64,000 nt of DNA, taken from contig NZ_CANNGT010000002.1 of assembly GCF_947504225.1 (NCBI RefSeq), positions 186,001 to 250,000 on the forward strand, read 5' to 3'. The stretch is from Brumimicrobium ulvae (GTDB lineage: Bacteria; Bacteroidota; Bacteroidia; Flavobacteriales_D; Crocinitomicaceae). The translations under genes were made by a program, and so were the position numbers. This document shows, piece by piece, positions 33,589 through 43,243 of the stretch (position 1 is its first letter; every line of letters begins with the position of its first letter). The notes under the pieces are model-generated. The model was given only the letters and a program-made list of their open reading frames with translations, was not told the origin of the DNA and did no database searches.

Positions 33589-35910
33589 TTGCGGGTATTT
33601 CTCACTTTATTTCTTTTTTTTCATTGCTTAGCTTTTGGGCAAGATGAAGTGGTATTTTCGCCAGTAGGAGGAAATTATCCTGATTTGAAAAGTATTGCTG
33701 TTGATATTCCCAAAGCGTATTCGGTTTATTACACTCAAGATGGAACTACACCCAATAAAGCCTCAACAAAAGTCAATGGAAATATTCAAATCAATGGTGA
33801 TGTAGCGCTATTTTTTGCCATTTATAAAGGTGACCAAGTACCAATTTATACCACACATACATATATCACATCACGCCAGCAAAACCTACCCATATTTTCC
33901 ATTATTACAGACCCTGTTCATTTATTTGATTCCCTGGATGGAATTTATGAAATGGGGTGTTGTGCAGAAACAGAATTGCCTTTTAAAGGAGCTAATTTTT
34001 GGAAAAAAATAGAGAAACCCATTCAAGTTGAGTTTATAGAAAACAATAAAAAAGTATTTTCTCAAGCTGCAGGAATCAAAATATTTGGGGGATATAGCGT
34101 AAGCATGCCGCAAAAATCCTTTGCTATTCATGCAAGAAAAAAATATGGTAACAATAGATTTCAATATCCTTTATTTCCGCAATTGCCTTTTTACGAATAC
34201 AAAAATTTTGTTTTGAGAAATGCAGGTGGAGATATGCAAGGAGCTCATATTCGAGACGCTTATTCTACCCAATTGACCAAAGAAAGTGGTGTGGCTTTTC
34301 AAGAATATAGACCTGTTGTAGTTTATATCAATGGAAAATACTGGGGAATTTATAGTTTAAGAGAAAAAATAAACGAACATTTTATTCATGACCATTATGG
34401 AATAAACAAGAAAGATATTTCTATTATTCGTCCACCCAATGTTGTAAAAGAAGGACCAAAAAGTGCTTTAGAAGATTATCAAAACCTAATTCGTTTTATA
34501 GGTTCAAAAGAAAAGTTGAGTAAGGAAGATATTGCTAAAGTTCAACAAGAAATTGATATTGAAGATTATCTAAAATACAGTATTATCCAAACTTATTTTG
34601 GAAATTCAGATGCAGCTTCAAACATACGACTATACAAGGATGTAAATAAAAAAACACCATTTAAAACAGTGTTATTTGATCTCGATATGGGTTTGAATAT
34701 TTTTGATGAAAATAAACACAAGGAAAATTCTGTCCAACTGTTCACTTCGGACCTTGATACAAATATTCAATATCCAACAGAATACACCCTTTTATTGCGT
34801 CAGTTATTGAGCAATGACAGTATTAAAAATCAATACATCAATTATTTTTCAGACGCCATAAATACTTATTTCAAGACAGAAAAGGCTGAAAAATTATTAT
34901 TTGAAATGACCAATGAATGGTCAACTGAAATAACACATCACAGAAAAAGGTGGAACATTACAGAATTGCGGTACAATAGGAGTATAGATAGACTTCAAAC
35001 TTTTATTCAAAAACGACCCGATATCATATTGAATCATTTAAAGGAATATTTTGATTTAGGGGAAACATTCGAAGTGAAAATCAATGTTGGAGAAGGAGGA
35101 AAAGTAAAGTTAAATTCAATTGAAATATCGGAAAAATTTTCAGGGCAATATTTTAAAAATATACCCCTTTATTACGAAGCAATTCCAGATGAAAACTACG
35201 AATTTGTAGGTTGGAAAAACAATACCAGTGAATCAACAAATCAGTTATTGATCAGCACTGCAAACACGATTGAAATCACTCCTATTTTTAAAGCTAAACC
35301 TGCACCTTATTACTTCAATAAAATCATTTTAAGTGAAATAAATATTACACAATCTAAAACAACCAAATATGAAGATTGGATTGAAATATATAATCTTTCA
35401 GAGGATACTTTAGATTTATCACACTGGATTTTAAAAGATGACAAAGACCACCATAGTTTTAAAATTAATAAAGGAACTGTTATTTTACCTCACAGTTACT
35501 TGATATTAACAAAAAATAAGGCCAAGTTTATCGAAGAATTTGGAAATGATTTTTACGTAATTGGAGACTTTCCATTTGGTTTTAATGAACGAAAAGATAA
35601 AATCAGACTTTATAATGAAGATGGATATTTAGTGCTTCAATTCAACACTGAAGAATTGTCATTATTAACAAATAAGCAAAACAGTTGGGTAAGGGTAAAT
35701 AGTGATGCAATTAATTCTTTTGATCAACAATGGGTAGAAGAAGTACCTCAGCCCGGTATAAAGACCTACTCTCATTCAGGAGAAAAACAGGCCAATAAAA
35801 GTAAATACATTGGTAATTTGCTCATATTTATTGGAATCATTTTATCACTTATCGTTCTTATCTTATTTTTTATTAACTTGGCTAACTACATAGGAAGAGA
35901 CATAACCTAA
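33589..35910 (+). CDS. Exported CotH-kinase/lamin-tail-domain protein
   Basis: The start is TTG (MRVFLTLFLFFHCLAFGQ, signal peptide). The 773 residues run: a chitobiase/Fn3-like domain (about 20-85, YSVYYTQDGTTPNKAS), a CotH domain (about 100-480; MPQKSFAIHARKKYG, LRNAGGDMQGAHIRDAY, VVVYINGKYWGIYSLREK), an InlB/Flg_new-like module (about 500-560, YEFVGWKNN), a lamin-tail domain (about 580-690, DWIEIYNLSEDTLDLSHWIL) and a C-terminal transmembrane helix (about 741-763). CotH proteins elsewhere are spore-coat kinases; substrate here unknown. It follows the anti-sigma gene after 52 bp. Confidence 0.85.
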   Translation: MRVFLTLFLFFHCLAFGQDEVVFSPVGGNYPDLKSIAVDIPKAYSVYYTQDGTTPNKASTKVNGNIQINGDVALFFAIYKGDQVPIYTTHTYITSRQQNLPIFSIITDPVHLFDSLDGIYEMGCCAETELPFKGANFWKKIEKPIQVEFIENNKKVFSQAAGIKIFGGYSVSMPQKSFAIHARKKYGNNRFQYPLFPQLPFYEYKNFVLRNAGGDMQGAHIRDAYSTQLTKESGVAFQEYRPVVVYINGKYWGIYSLREKINEHFIHDHYGINKKDISIIRPPNVVKEGPKSALEDYQNLIRFIGSKEKLSKEDIAKVQQEIDIEDYLKYSIIQTYFGNSDAASNIRLYKDVNKKTPFKTVLFDLDMGLNIFDENKHKENSVQLFTSDLDTNIQYPTEYTLLLRQLLSNDSIKNQYINYFSDAINTYFKTEKAEKLLFEMTNEWSTEITHHRKRWNITELRYNRSIDRLQTFIQKRPDIILNHLKEYFDLGETFEVKINVGEGGKVKLNSIEISEKFSGQYFKNIPLYYEAIPDENYEFVGWKNNTSESTNQLLISTANTIEITPIFKAKPAPYYFNKIILSEINITQSKTTKYEDWIEIYNLSEDTLDLSHWILKDDKDHHSFKINKGTVILPHSYLILTKNKAKFIEEFGNDFYVIGDFPFGFNERKDKIRLYNEDGYLVLQFNTEELSLLTNKQNSWVRVNSDAINSFDQQWVEEVPQPGIKTYSHSGEKQANKSKYIGNLLIFIGIILSLIVLILFFINLANYIGRDIT

Positions 35911-35921
35911 GGCATAACTAT

Positions 35922-36596
35922 ATGAGAATTATACTACTCACTTTACTGTTTATTTTTACCTGTTCAATAGGGTTTTCGCAAAAGAACTTTAAGAAGAAAA
36001 AACCATATGCATGGATGATAGGTATACAATGGAATATAATGGATGATGATGGCTACCGTACAGAGCATATTATTAACTATAAAGATTCTTGGAACTTACC
36101 TGTTTTTCCATCTTCCATTAACCTTGATATCTACTTAAAAAAAGGAATGAGTCTGGATTTTTTAGCCTCTTATAATGAATATCAATTAGGGAAAGTTATA
36201 AATCAAGATACAACATTACATGGAAAAGCATTTGCTTTAGATGCTAGCTTCAAATACAGTTTTGGTTTTTTAATGCGACAACAAATTTTTGATCCCTTTG
36301 TTTATCTCGGAGTTGGCTATACTGGAAGAGAGGCTTTATGGCCACAAAATATGCTGAGTGGAAATGTAGGAGCAGGATTCAATATTATGATTGTTGGAGG
36401 ACTAGGTGTTCAATGGAGAACCACAGGAAAAATAGGGTTATTACCAGAGGTATTTGATGTAGAATATGACTATTTGCATCATCATTTTGGATTGATTTAT
36501 AAATTTCCAGAACCAAAAAAGAAGAATAATTTTGGTAAGAAAAAACACCAACATCTTTTCAAAAAACCACGATATCGTAGGACAAAAGGAATGTAG
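35922..36596 (+). CDS. Outer-membrane beta-barrel-like protein
   Basis: This 224-residue protein has a signal peptide (TLLFIFTCSIGFSQ) and alternating strands with aromatic ends, as in small outer-membrane barrels (SINLDIYLKKGMSLDFLASYNEY, FDPFVYLGVGYTGREALW, NVGAGFNIMIVGGLGVQW). The C-terminal 30 residues are very basic (KKKNNFGKKKHQHLFKKPRYRR). It is 12 bp after the CotH gene and was probably cotranscribed. I do not recognise a named family. Confidence 0.7.
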   Translation: MRIILLTLLFIFTCSIGFSQKNFKKKKPYAWMIGIQWNIMDDDGYRTEHIINYKDSWNLPVFPSSINLDIYLKKGMSLDFLASYNEYQLGKVINQDTTLHGKAFALDASFKYSFGFLMRQQIFDPFVYLGVGYTGREALWPQNMLSGNVGAGFNIMIVGGLGVQWRTTGKIGLLPEVFDVEYDYLHHHFGLIYKFPEPKKKNNFGKKKHQHLFKKPRYRRTKGM

Positions 36597-36632
36597 ACTT
36601 TGATCAGCTGGTTTTATTCTCCAAACAATTGT

Positions 36633-36640
36633 TATTTTTG
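36633..36640 (+). promoter_or_regulatory. Putative -7 element of pdxA
   Basis: TATTTTTG matches TAnnTTTG, 38 bp before the ATG. The -33 position carries TGG rather than TTG. Confidence 0.45.
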
Positions 36641-36678
36641 TATAAGCACCTTTTGAATATGGTGTAAAAATAAACAGT

Positions 36679-37788
36679 ATGCAGAAAAAGAGACCAAAAG
36701 AAAGTTTGATTTTAAAAACAGACAGAAAACCTATACGCGTAGGGATATCTGTAGGTGATATTAATGGAATTGGACCAGAGGTAATTATTAAAGCATTGCG
36801 TAATACTGAAATTTTAATGGATTGTACGCCGATTATTTATGGGTCTACAAAAACATTGTCATTTCATAAAAAAGCCATCAATGATGACTTATTTAATTAC
36901 CAAAGAGTTACAGATGCAACCGATGCTTTAGATAAAAAAGTAAACATTGTTTCATGTTGGAATGAAGTGGTTGATATTCAATTGGGAAAAGCCAATGAAA
37001 CAGGAGGAAAATATGCCTTTCTTTCTTTAGAAAAAGCAACACAAGATTTAGCGAATGGAAAAATAGATGTTTTGGTAACAGCGCCTATTTCTAAAGAAAC
37101 CATTCATCAAGCTGGATTCAAATTTCCAGGACATACAGAGTATTTAGCAGATTTATCAGGGAAAGAAGATGCTTTGATGATGATGGTATCTGGAAATCTT
37201 CGTGTGGCTTTAGTAACAAGTCATATTCCTTTAAAACAGGTGATAGAAGATGTTACTGAAGAACGAATTTTAGCGAAAATTAAAGAATTCAACAAGAGTT
37301 TAAAGAAGGATTTTGGAATTGTTCGTCCGCGTATTGCTGTATTGGGATTAAATCCACATGCAGGAGAAAAAGGTGAAATGGGAACAGAAGAATCAGAGGT
37401 AATTAATCCAGCAATTCAAAAAGCAATGGATGAGGGAATTATCACTTTTGGACCTTATCCAGCAGATGGATTCTTTGGAAGTCGACAATACTCTAATTTT
37501 GACGGTGTTTTAGCAATGTATCATGACCAAGGTTTAACAGGCTTCAAATCTTTAGCATTCGAAGATGGTGTAAACTTTACAGCAGGACTACCCATCGTTA
37601 GAACTTCACCAGACCATGGAACAGCATTCGATATTGCGGGGAAAGGAGATGCCAATGAGCAATCTATGAGAAGTGCAATATACTTGGCTGTTGATATTTA
37701 TAGAACACGTAAGTTCATTAAAGAAATTAACTCAGATCCACTACCTAAAAGAGCAGTGAGAGAAGAGAAGAAATCGAAGTTCTTTTAA
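36679..37788 (+). CDS. pdxA: 4-hydroxythreonine-4-phosphate dehydrogenase
   Basis: This 369-residue PdxA-family enzyme shows VGISVGDINGIGPEVIIKAL at the start, the active-site histidine context TVHQAGFKFPGHTEYLAD (here TIHQAG), LNPHAGEKGEMGTEE and MYHDQGLTGFK with the metal-binding histidine. It oxidises 4-phosphohydroxy-threonine in pyridoxal-phosphate synthesis. It has its own -7 element and is followed by the M42 peptidase gene after 37 bp. Confidence 0.93.
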   Translation: MQKKRPKESLILKTDRKPIRVGISVGDINGIGPEVIIKALRNTEILMDCTPIIYGSTKTLSFHKKAINDDLFNYQRVTDATDALDKKVNIVSCWNEVVDIQLGKANETGGKYAFLSLEKATQDLANGKIDVLVTAPISKETIHQAGFKFPGHTEYLADLSGKEDALMMMVSGNLRVALVTSHIPLKQVIEDVTEERILAKIKEFNKSLKKDFGIVRPRIAVLGLNPHAGEKGEMGTEESEVINPAIQKAMDEGIITFGPYPADGFFGSRQYSNFDGVLAMYHDQGLTGFKSLAFEDGVNFTAGLPIVRTSPDHGTAFDIAGKGDANEQSMRSAIYLAVDIYRTRKFIKEINSDPLPKRAVREEKKSKFF

Positions 37789-37825
37789 ACTACTTATTCA
37801 TTTTTTTATTCAAGCATTTAATACC

Positions 37826-38878
37826 ATGAGTTTAAACCTTGAGCTTTTAGAAGCCATTTGTCAAGCCCCTGGAGCACCAGGATATGAACAAAAAATTAGA
37901 AATTTAATTCTAGATGAAGTCCGTCCACTAGTAGATGAGGTAGAACTCGACAACATGGGAAATATCTACGCTATAAAACGCGGTAAATCTAACAAAAGAG
38001 TTATGATTGGTGCACACATGGACGAAATAGGGTTTATTGTGACACATATCGATGACAAAGGTTTTATACGCTTTCATACCTTGGGTGGATTTGATCCAAA
38101 AACACTCACTGCGCAACGTGTAATTATTCATGGAAGAGAAGATATAGTGGGCGTAATGGCTGCTAAACCAATTCATGTAATGTCACCCGAAGAGCGCACC
38201 AAAAATCCAAAAACAACAGATTTTTTCATTGATACAGGACGTTCAAAAGAAGAGGTTGAAAAATTAATTCGCATTGGTGATCCAATTACAAGGGAACGTT
38301 CTTTTATTGAAATGGGAGATTGTGTTAACTCAAAGTCTTTGGACAACCGTTTAGCCGTTTTTATTTTGATTGAGACTTTAAAAAAACTCCAAAATAAGGA
38401 AGTTCCGTATGATGTTTATGGTGTGTTTACAGTTCAAGAAGAGGTTGGAATCAGAGGGGCCAATGTTGCAGCATTGCGCATCAATCCAGATTTTGGATTT
38501 GGTTTAGACACCACAATAGCTTACGATTTACCCGGAGCATCAGCCCATGAGAAAATCACTTCTTTGGGCGAAGGAACAGCCATTAAAATCATGGATGCAT
38601 CAACAATTGCTGATTACCGAATGGTAGAATACATGAAACAAACTGCAGATAAGCACCAAATAAAATGGCAACCTGAAATTCTTACTGCTGGAGGAACTGA
38701 TACTGCTGGTATCCAGCGTATGACCGAAGGAGGATCTATCGCAGGAGCGATTTCTATTCCTACTCGTCACCTGCACCAAGTCATTGAAATGGCACATAAA
38801 GAAGATATTCAAAGAAGCATTGATTTGTTGATTGCTTGTGTTTCGGAGATTGATGGATTTGACTGGAGTTTTAAATAA
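37826..38878 (+). CDS. M42-family metallo-aminopeptidase
   Basis: This 350-residue protein is a FrvX/glutamyl-aminopeptidase-like enzyme. The two-zinc site is seen in GAHMDEIGFIV (His), SKSLDNRLAVF (Asp), the catalytic Glu pair in TVQEEVGIRGA, GLDTTIAYD and the late His in IPTRHLHQVIEMAH. The family forms large tetrahedral cytoplasmic peptidases that trim peptides. It follows pdxA closely on the same strand. Confidence 0.92.
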   Translation: MSLNLELLEAICQAPGAPGYEQKIRNLILDEVRPLVDEVELDNMGNIYAIKRGKSNKRVMIGAHMDEIGFIVTHIDDKGFIRFHTLGGFDPKTLTAQRVIIHGREDIVGVMAAKPIHVMSPEERTKNPKTTDFFIDTGRSKEEVEKLIRIGDPITRERSFIEMGDCVNSKSLDNRLAVFILIETLKKLQNKEVPYDVYGVFTVQEEVGIRGANVAALRINPDFGFGLDTTIAYDLPGASAHEKITSLGEGTAIKIMDASTIADYRMVEYMKQTADKHQIKWQPEILTAGGTDTAGIQRMTEGGSIAGAISIPTRHLHQVIEMAHKEDIQRSIDLLIACVSEIDGFDWSFK

Positions 38879-39258
38879 TATCAATACAAGATTTTCACTT
38901 TTTGATTTAAAGTTTTGTTTGTTTATGCTTCCTGACTTTAAAGATAGATAAGATCTTGATTGAAATAAATAATTAATATATTGCTTTGATAGTGAAACGA
39001 CTATCATCATTAGCTTTTATATAGGTATTTATCACCTCATGTATTAAAGAAACTTTATTATATTTATCCGGAAACTACTCAACTATTGATAGATAATTTT
39101 ATTTACGTATGTAATTATTTATCAATAGATTAGAATTATTTATCCTTTGAATTTTATTTTAATTAAAACCACATTCATTTCTTTTGAAAAGTGGTAATGA
39201 AAATAAATAATAGTTTAAAAAATAAATAATACACTGATACAATGTTAATTATATTTGA
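38879..39258. other. Intergenic region upstream of the dioxygenase-like gene
   Basis: No gene; very AT-rich. The only structure I see is a 16-bp inverted repeat at 39083-39128. Confidence 0.55.
39083..39128. repeat. 16-bp inverted repeat upstream of the dioxygenase-like gene
   Basis: CTATTGATAGATAATT (39083-39098) and AATTATTTATCAATAG (39113-39128) pair with one mismatch across a 14-base spacer. It is 130 bp before the start codon; it may be an operator or a hairpin in a leader RNA. Confidence 0.5.
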
Positions 39259-40797
39259 ATGAAAAAAATACCGTATAATTTATATATCTACTTTGAAGAA
39301 TTAAGTTCATTGTTCATCGAGAATACAAACAGTTTACGAACAGGATTTGCTTCTGTAGAATTATCAAGCTACTTATTAGGTAGTTTTCTTAAAAAGAAAG
39401 AAGCACTAAATACTGTTAAGATAGCGCATATTCTTAAAGGAATAGAAATGCAGTTCGAATTATTGAACAGTTGTAGCTTTTCAGAAGATCATAAAGGATT
39501 TAAAGATGGTTATTCTGAAAATATTGAATACCTCAAGCTATTAGATAAAAACCACGCCAGAACAATTGATAGGATCAGTACATCTTATTTTGATCTGAGC
39601 AAAAAAATTAAGCTTGGACTTGATGAGCAATTCCATGACCTAAGAGCGCATTTTAATTTATCAAAATTGACACATCAACCTTGCGAATCAAAAGACTTAA
39701 TAGATTATCCAAATGTTGTTCGTTTACTTCAGTTAAATGAATTAAATCACTTTAATTCTGAAGATGAATTATTTATGATTGTTCATCAAATTTCTGAGTT
39801 ATGGTTCAACATAGGAATAAACGAAATTAAGGTTATTGATCGATTTTTAGAAGAACCTGAAAATAAGGGGGTAGAGATTGAACAACATTTTAATGCGGTC
39901 TATGATGTACTGATGTATCTTGCAGATCATGTCTTACTTTTAGAGCACATGGTGTTGGCAGATTACCATCCTTTACGTGTCGCCTTAAGAGGAGCAAGTG
40001 GAGGACAATCTCAACAAGCTTATATGTTGTTTGGCTTATCAAAAAAATTATTTGAAAAATTTTTAAAGGTTGTTGAAAACAAGAACAACAGTATTGTTCA
40101 AATATTAGAATTTCCCTACGAAAACAAAGTTTTACTGCCTATTGTAAATCATTTTACCACATTTGAACGGGCATTAAAGAATTTTTTCTTTCAGCATTAT
40201 GTGCTCACATCAAGTATTATTGGGGCTGAGTCATTTGGTTCAATAGGTCACGATTTAATTTCACTTGTAGGAAAATTCATTCAGCCTATATTTAAAGAAA
40301 TTGATCAGGCAAAATATGATTTAACCTTAAAAACGAATTACCAATACAGTAAACAAGCAGGTGTTTTAATTATGGAAAAGGAAAACTTTATTCCTCAAAG
40401 TAATCAAAAGCATACCGAAAATCATCAGATTTTAGAAACTACAATAGATAATTACTTTTTGACCATTAGTCAATTAGACCAAGAAGGGTGGATAGATTTG
40501 TTTGACGAAAATGGTTACATCGAAGATCCTGTTGGAAGTCGCCCTTATGTTGGTCATGATCAATTGGCTATTTTCTTTAAAGGAGTGGTTCGTTTTTTCA
40601 AAAACTTAACGATGACCATGGAAAGCATTGAAATTGAAAAAGATTTCGTGAATGTCTATTGGAAGGCAGAAGGAACGAGTTACAACGATAAATCAATCAA
40701 ATATCAAGGAGTTGAAATATTTCAAATTAATGATCAAGGAAAAATATTGTGTGCAAAAGTTGAATGGGACCCTTCAATAGTGGCCGAACAGTTATAA
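39259..40797 (+). CDS. Tryptophan-2,3-dioxygenase-like protein fused to an NTF2/SnoaL domain
   Basis: This is a 512-residue protein. Residues about 140-335 follow the tryptophan 2,3-dioxygenase fold: LFMIVHQISELWFN (H176, the substrate-base position), YHPLRVALRGASGGQS (R240 at the carboxylate-binding position) and FQHYVLTSSIIGAESFGSIG (H313 at the haem-ligand position). Residues about 389-505 form an NTF2/SnoaL-like domain (DENGYIEDPVGSRPYVGHDQL). The first 130 residues are an extra helical region. Members of the family normally lack this tail. The retained haem and substrate residues suggest a working haem enzyme, perhaps with another indole-type substrate; this is inference. Confidence 0.72.
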   Translation: MKKIPYNLYIYFEELSSLFIENTNSLRTGFASVELSSYLLGSFLKKKEALNTVKIAHILKGIEMQFELLNSCSFSEDHKGFKDGYSENIEYLKLLDKNHARTIDRISTSYFDLSKKIKLGLDEQFHDLRAHFNLSKLTHQPCESKDLIDYPNVVRLLQLNELNHFNSEDELFMIVHQISELWFNIGINEIKVIDRFLEEPENKGVEIEQHFNAVYDVLMYLADHVLLLEHMVLADYHPLRVALRGASGGQSQQAYMLFGLSKKLFEKFLKVVENKNNSIVQILEFPYENKVLLPIVNHFTTFERALKNFFFQHYVLTSSIIGAESFGSIGHDLISLVGKFIQPIFKEIDQAKYDLTLKTNYQYSKQAGVLIMEKENFIPQSNQKHTENHQILETTIDNYFLTISQLDQEGWIDLFDENGYIEDPVGSRPYVGHDQLAIFFKGVVRFFKNLTMTMESIEIEKDFVNVYWKAEGTSYNDKSIKYQGVEIFQINDQGKILCAKVEWDPSIVAEQL

Positions 40798-41023
40798 AAA
40801 ATATCAGAAAAGTAAATTTACGTTTAAGTACTTATTGATAAGTTTTTTTTATTGTGAATATAGTGTTTATCGGGCTTACAAATTTTTCCGAATGAACCAT
40901 AAATACCTCTGTATTTTTTTATATCAGAAAAAAAAGGAATAAATTTAAACAATAAAAGAAGTTTTGTAATAGCGGAATAGTTTTTAGAACGCCAGGACTA
41001 TTACAGTGATATAGCTAAATTAA

Positions 41024-42040
41024 ATGAAAAGATATAATTCAACAGAAGACCTTAGGTTACTTAGTGAAAGTGCCTTAGAAAGTTCCTTAGCGGGTTATTG
41101 GGATTGGAATATGGTCACGAATGAGGAGTATCTTAGTCCACGATTCAAAGAAATGTTCGGGTATTCTGAATCGGAGATGGAAAATAGACCCGAAGCTTGG
41201 CAAAAAATTGTTTATAAAGAAGACTTACCAGGGATGTTTGATTTATTCAAAGCCCATATTCGGTCTAAAGGAAAAATTCCTTTCCATATTATATTGCGTT
41301 ATCACCATAAAAATGGTAGTACAGTATGGGTGAGATGTAACGGGAAAGTTGTTGAATGGGATGAAAAAGGTAGACCTCTTAGAGCCATAGGTTGCCATGT
41401 TGATATCACAGAAGAAAAAAAGGTTGAAATGCAACTTAAAAAAGCCATCAAAGAACGTGATGTGCTTTTAAAAGAAGTTCATCATAGGGTGAAAAACAAC
41501 CTTCAGCTCTTGCTTAGTTTGTCTAGGTTAAAAGATAAAAATGGAATGATTGAAACCCATGAAATTGAAGACGCAATCAACTCAATTGGAATGGCTTATG
41601 AAGCTATTTATAGAACAGAAGATTTTGATAAAATTTCGATTAAAACTTATTTAGATCAAATTGTTCGACCTTTAATTTTAGGTAGAAATATTGAATTAAG
41701 TATAGAATCGGTAGTTTATGAACAAAATATTGATTTTTTAATACCAATAGGATTAATTATTACAGAATTGGTAAATAATTCCATGAAGCATGGCCGAAAG
41801 GAAGAAAAACCAATGAATATAAGCATTGAAATAGAGAAAGAGGAAAATGCATTAAACTTAACTTACTGTGACGATGGCGTTGGTTATGGAAAGGATTTGG
41901 AAACAATTCGAGCGGGTGACTCTTTTGGTATTGCTATTATAGATGGATTAATTGAGCAACTGGACGGTTCAATAAAATTGTATGATGATGAAGGCGCTTG
42001 TGTTCAATTAAAAATAAACCTAGACGCTAGTAATGTATAG
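41024..42040 (+). CDS. PAS-domain histidine kinase (HisKA_2 type)
   Basis: This 338-residue kinase has no transmembrane segment: a PAS/PAC domain (about 18-132, GYWDWNMVTNEEYLSPRFKEMFGYSE) and then HisKA_2 (KEVHHRVKNNLQLLLSLSRL with the phospho-acceptor His) and HATPase_c (LVNNSMKHGRKE, CDDGVGYG, SFGIAIIDGL). It is a cytoplasmic sensor kinase. It follows the dioxygenase-like gene after 226 bp; whether PAS binds haem or a product is unknown. No response regulator is adjacent. Confidence 0.9.
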   Translation: MKRYNSTEDLRLLSESALESSLAGYWDWNMVTNEEYLSPRFKEMFGYSESEMENRPEAWQKIVYKEDLPGMFDLFKAHIRSKGKIPFHIILRYHHKNGSTVWVRCNGKVVEWDEKGRPLRAIGCHVDITEEKKVEMQLKKAIKERDVLLKEVHHRVKNNLQLLLSLSRLKDKNGMIETHEIEDAINSIGMAYEAIYRTEDFDKISIKTYLDQIVRPLILGRNIELSIESVVYEQNIDFLIPIGLIITELVNNSMKHGRKEEKPMNISIEIEKEENALNLTYCDDGVGYGKDLETIRAGDSFGIAIIDGLIEQLDGSIKLYDDEGACVQLKINLDASNV

Positions 42041-42145
42041 TCGCTTTTGCAGTTGTTTTTACTTGCAGAATTAAGTTAAAAACAAGCAAGAAAATGCATT
42101 ATTGTTTGCGAAAATAATCTCCTAAATACTGATGTGACTTCTAAA

Positions 42146-43243
42146 TTACTGTGATTGCCCTTCAAGAACGCTTAGGTACTTTCTATAAGTACTCTTCACA
42201 GAATATTCCTCCTCCACTGTTTTTCTTCCGGCTTGTCCAATTGACTTGCGTAGTTCAGAATTTGTAATTAAGTCTACCAAACGTGCCTTCCACTCTTCTC
42301 TAAACGTACATAGATAGCCATTTTTACCATCATTAACTATTTTAGTGTTAACTCCCACAGGAGATAAAACAGTGGGGATACCGAGCGCCATGTACTGCAA
42401 TGCTTTAAATCCACATTTGCCTTTCGACCATTGATCTTCTACAAGTGGCATAAGCCCAATTTGAATTTCGGCTAAATCTTTAATTTCTGTTGCTTTATTC
42501 CATGGAACAAACTCCAAAGATTTTAAATCAAATTGTGGTTTTTCATTTGAAATGACGCGGAAAACAAAATCATATTCTTCTTCAAGCTCAACTAATACAG
42601 GAATAATTTCATCTAAATAGCGCAAAGTAGTTTGGGTTCCTGTCCAACCAATAACAACTGGTGTTTGCTCGTATTCTGTCGTTAAATTGTGGTGGTTTTC
42701 TAAATCTATTGTAGTGGGAATAAGGGTAATATTTGAATTGAAAGGTCGCGCATATTCAGCCAAATAATCATTTCCTACGGTTAACTGTTGCGCCCATTTG
42801 ATGCAGAACTTCACTTTCCAATACGCTTTTAGTCGGTGAACTTTGGCGTTACTTTCACTGTAGTTGGGCAGCCAGATCGCATCATCGAAATCATAGATGT
42901 ATTTTCGCTTGAGTACTTTGGCTAGGATCCACTCAAAAATAGGTGGACCGATATGCGCCATTTCTCTGTGAACAAAAATTACATCAGATTTTTGAAGATT
43001 AAAAACAGACTTCCAACGTCGAAAAAAACTACCTAAAACACCGAAAGCTTTGCGTAGATATGCGCCTTCTTGATACAGTAGTTTCCATGTTTTTTTAGTT
43101 AGAAAGCTTTCATAAACGATTTCATACCCGTCTTTTTCCAACAATGGCAAATACTGCTCAAAACGAAAACGTTGAGAAGGAGCTGTTCCTTTTGGATAAG
43201 GGGCGAATATGACAATTCTAGGTTTCAAAATATTACCATTCAA
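42146..43243 (-). CDS. Glycosyltransferase, GT4-like
   Basis: This 365-residue GT-B fold enzyme has IVIFAPYPKGTAPSQRFR at the N-terminus and the C-terminal donor-site pattern VIGWTGTQTTLRYLDEII, then GIPTVLSPVGVNTKIVNDGKNG with the acidic residue region. FDDAIWLP in the middle is common in flavobacterial cell-surface glycosyltransferases. Acceptor unknown. The start overlaps the next gene upstream by 11 nt, so it is the tail of the minus-strand run. Confidence 0.85.
   Translation of the reverse strand: MNGNILKPRIVIFAPYPKGTAPSQRFRFEQYLPLLEKDGYEIVYESFLTKKTWKLLYQEGAYLRKAFGVLGSFFRRWKSVFNLQKSDVIFVHREMAHIGPPIFEWILAKVLKRKYIYDFDDAIWLPNYSESNAKVHRLKAYWKVKFCIKWAQQLTVGNDYLAEYARPFNSNITLIPTTIDLENHHNLTTEYEQTPVVIGWTGTQTTLRYLDEIIPVLVELEEEYDFVFRVISNEKPQFDLKSLEFVPWNKATEIKDLAEIQIGLMPLVEDQWSKGKCGFKALQYMALGIPTVLSPVGVNTKIVNDGKNGYLCTFREEWKARLVDLITNSELRKSIGQAGRKTVEEEYSVKSTYRKYLSVLEGQSQ

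Noticed and set aside
42041..42145. Terminator between the PAS kinase and the glycosyltransferase
   Set aside because: CTTGC...GCAAG pairing is too short, and no T-run is placed properly.
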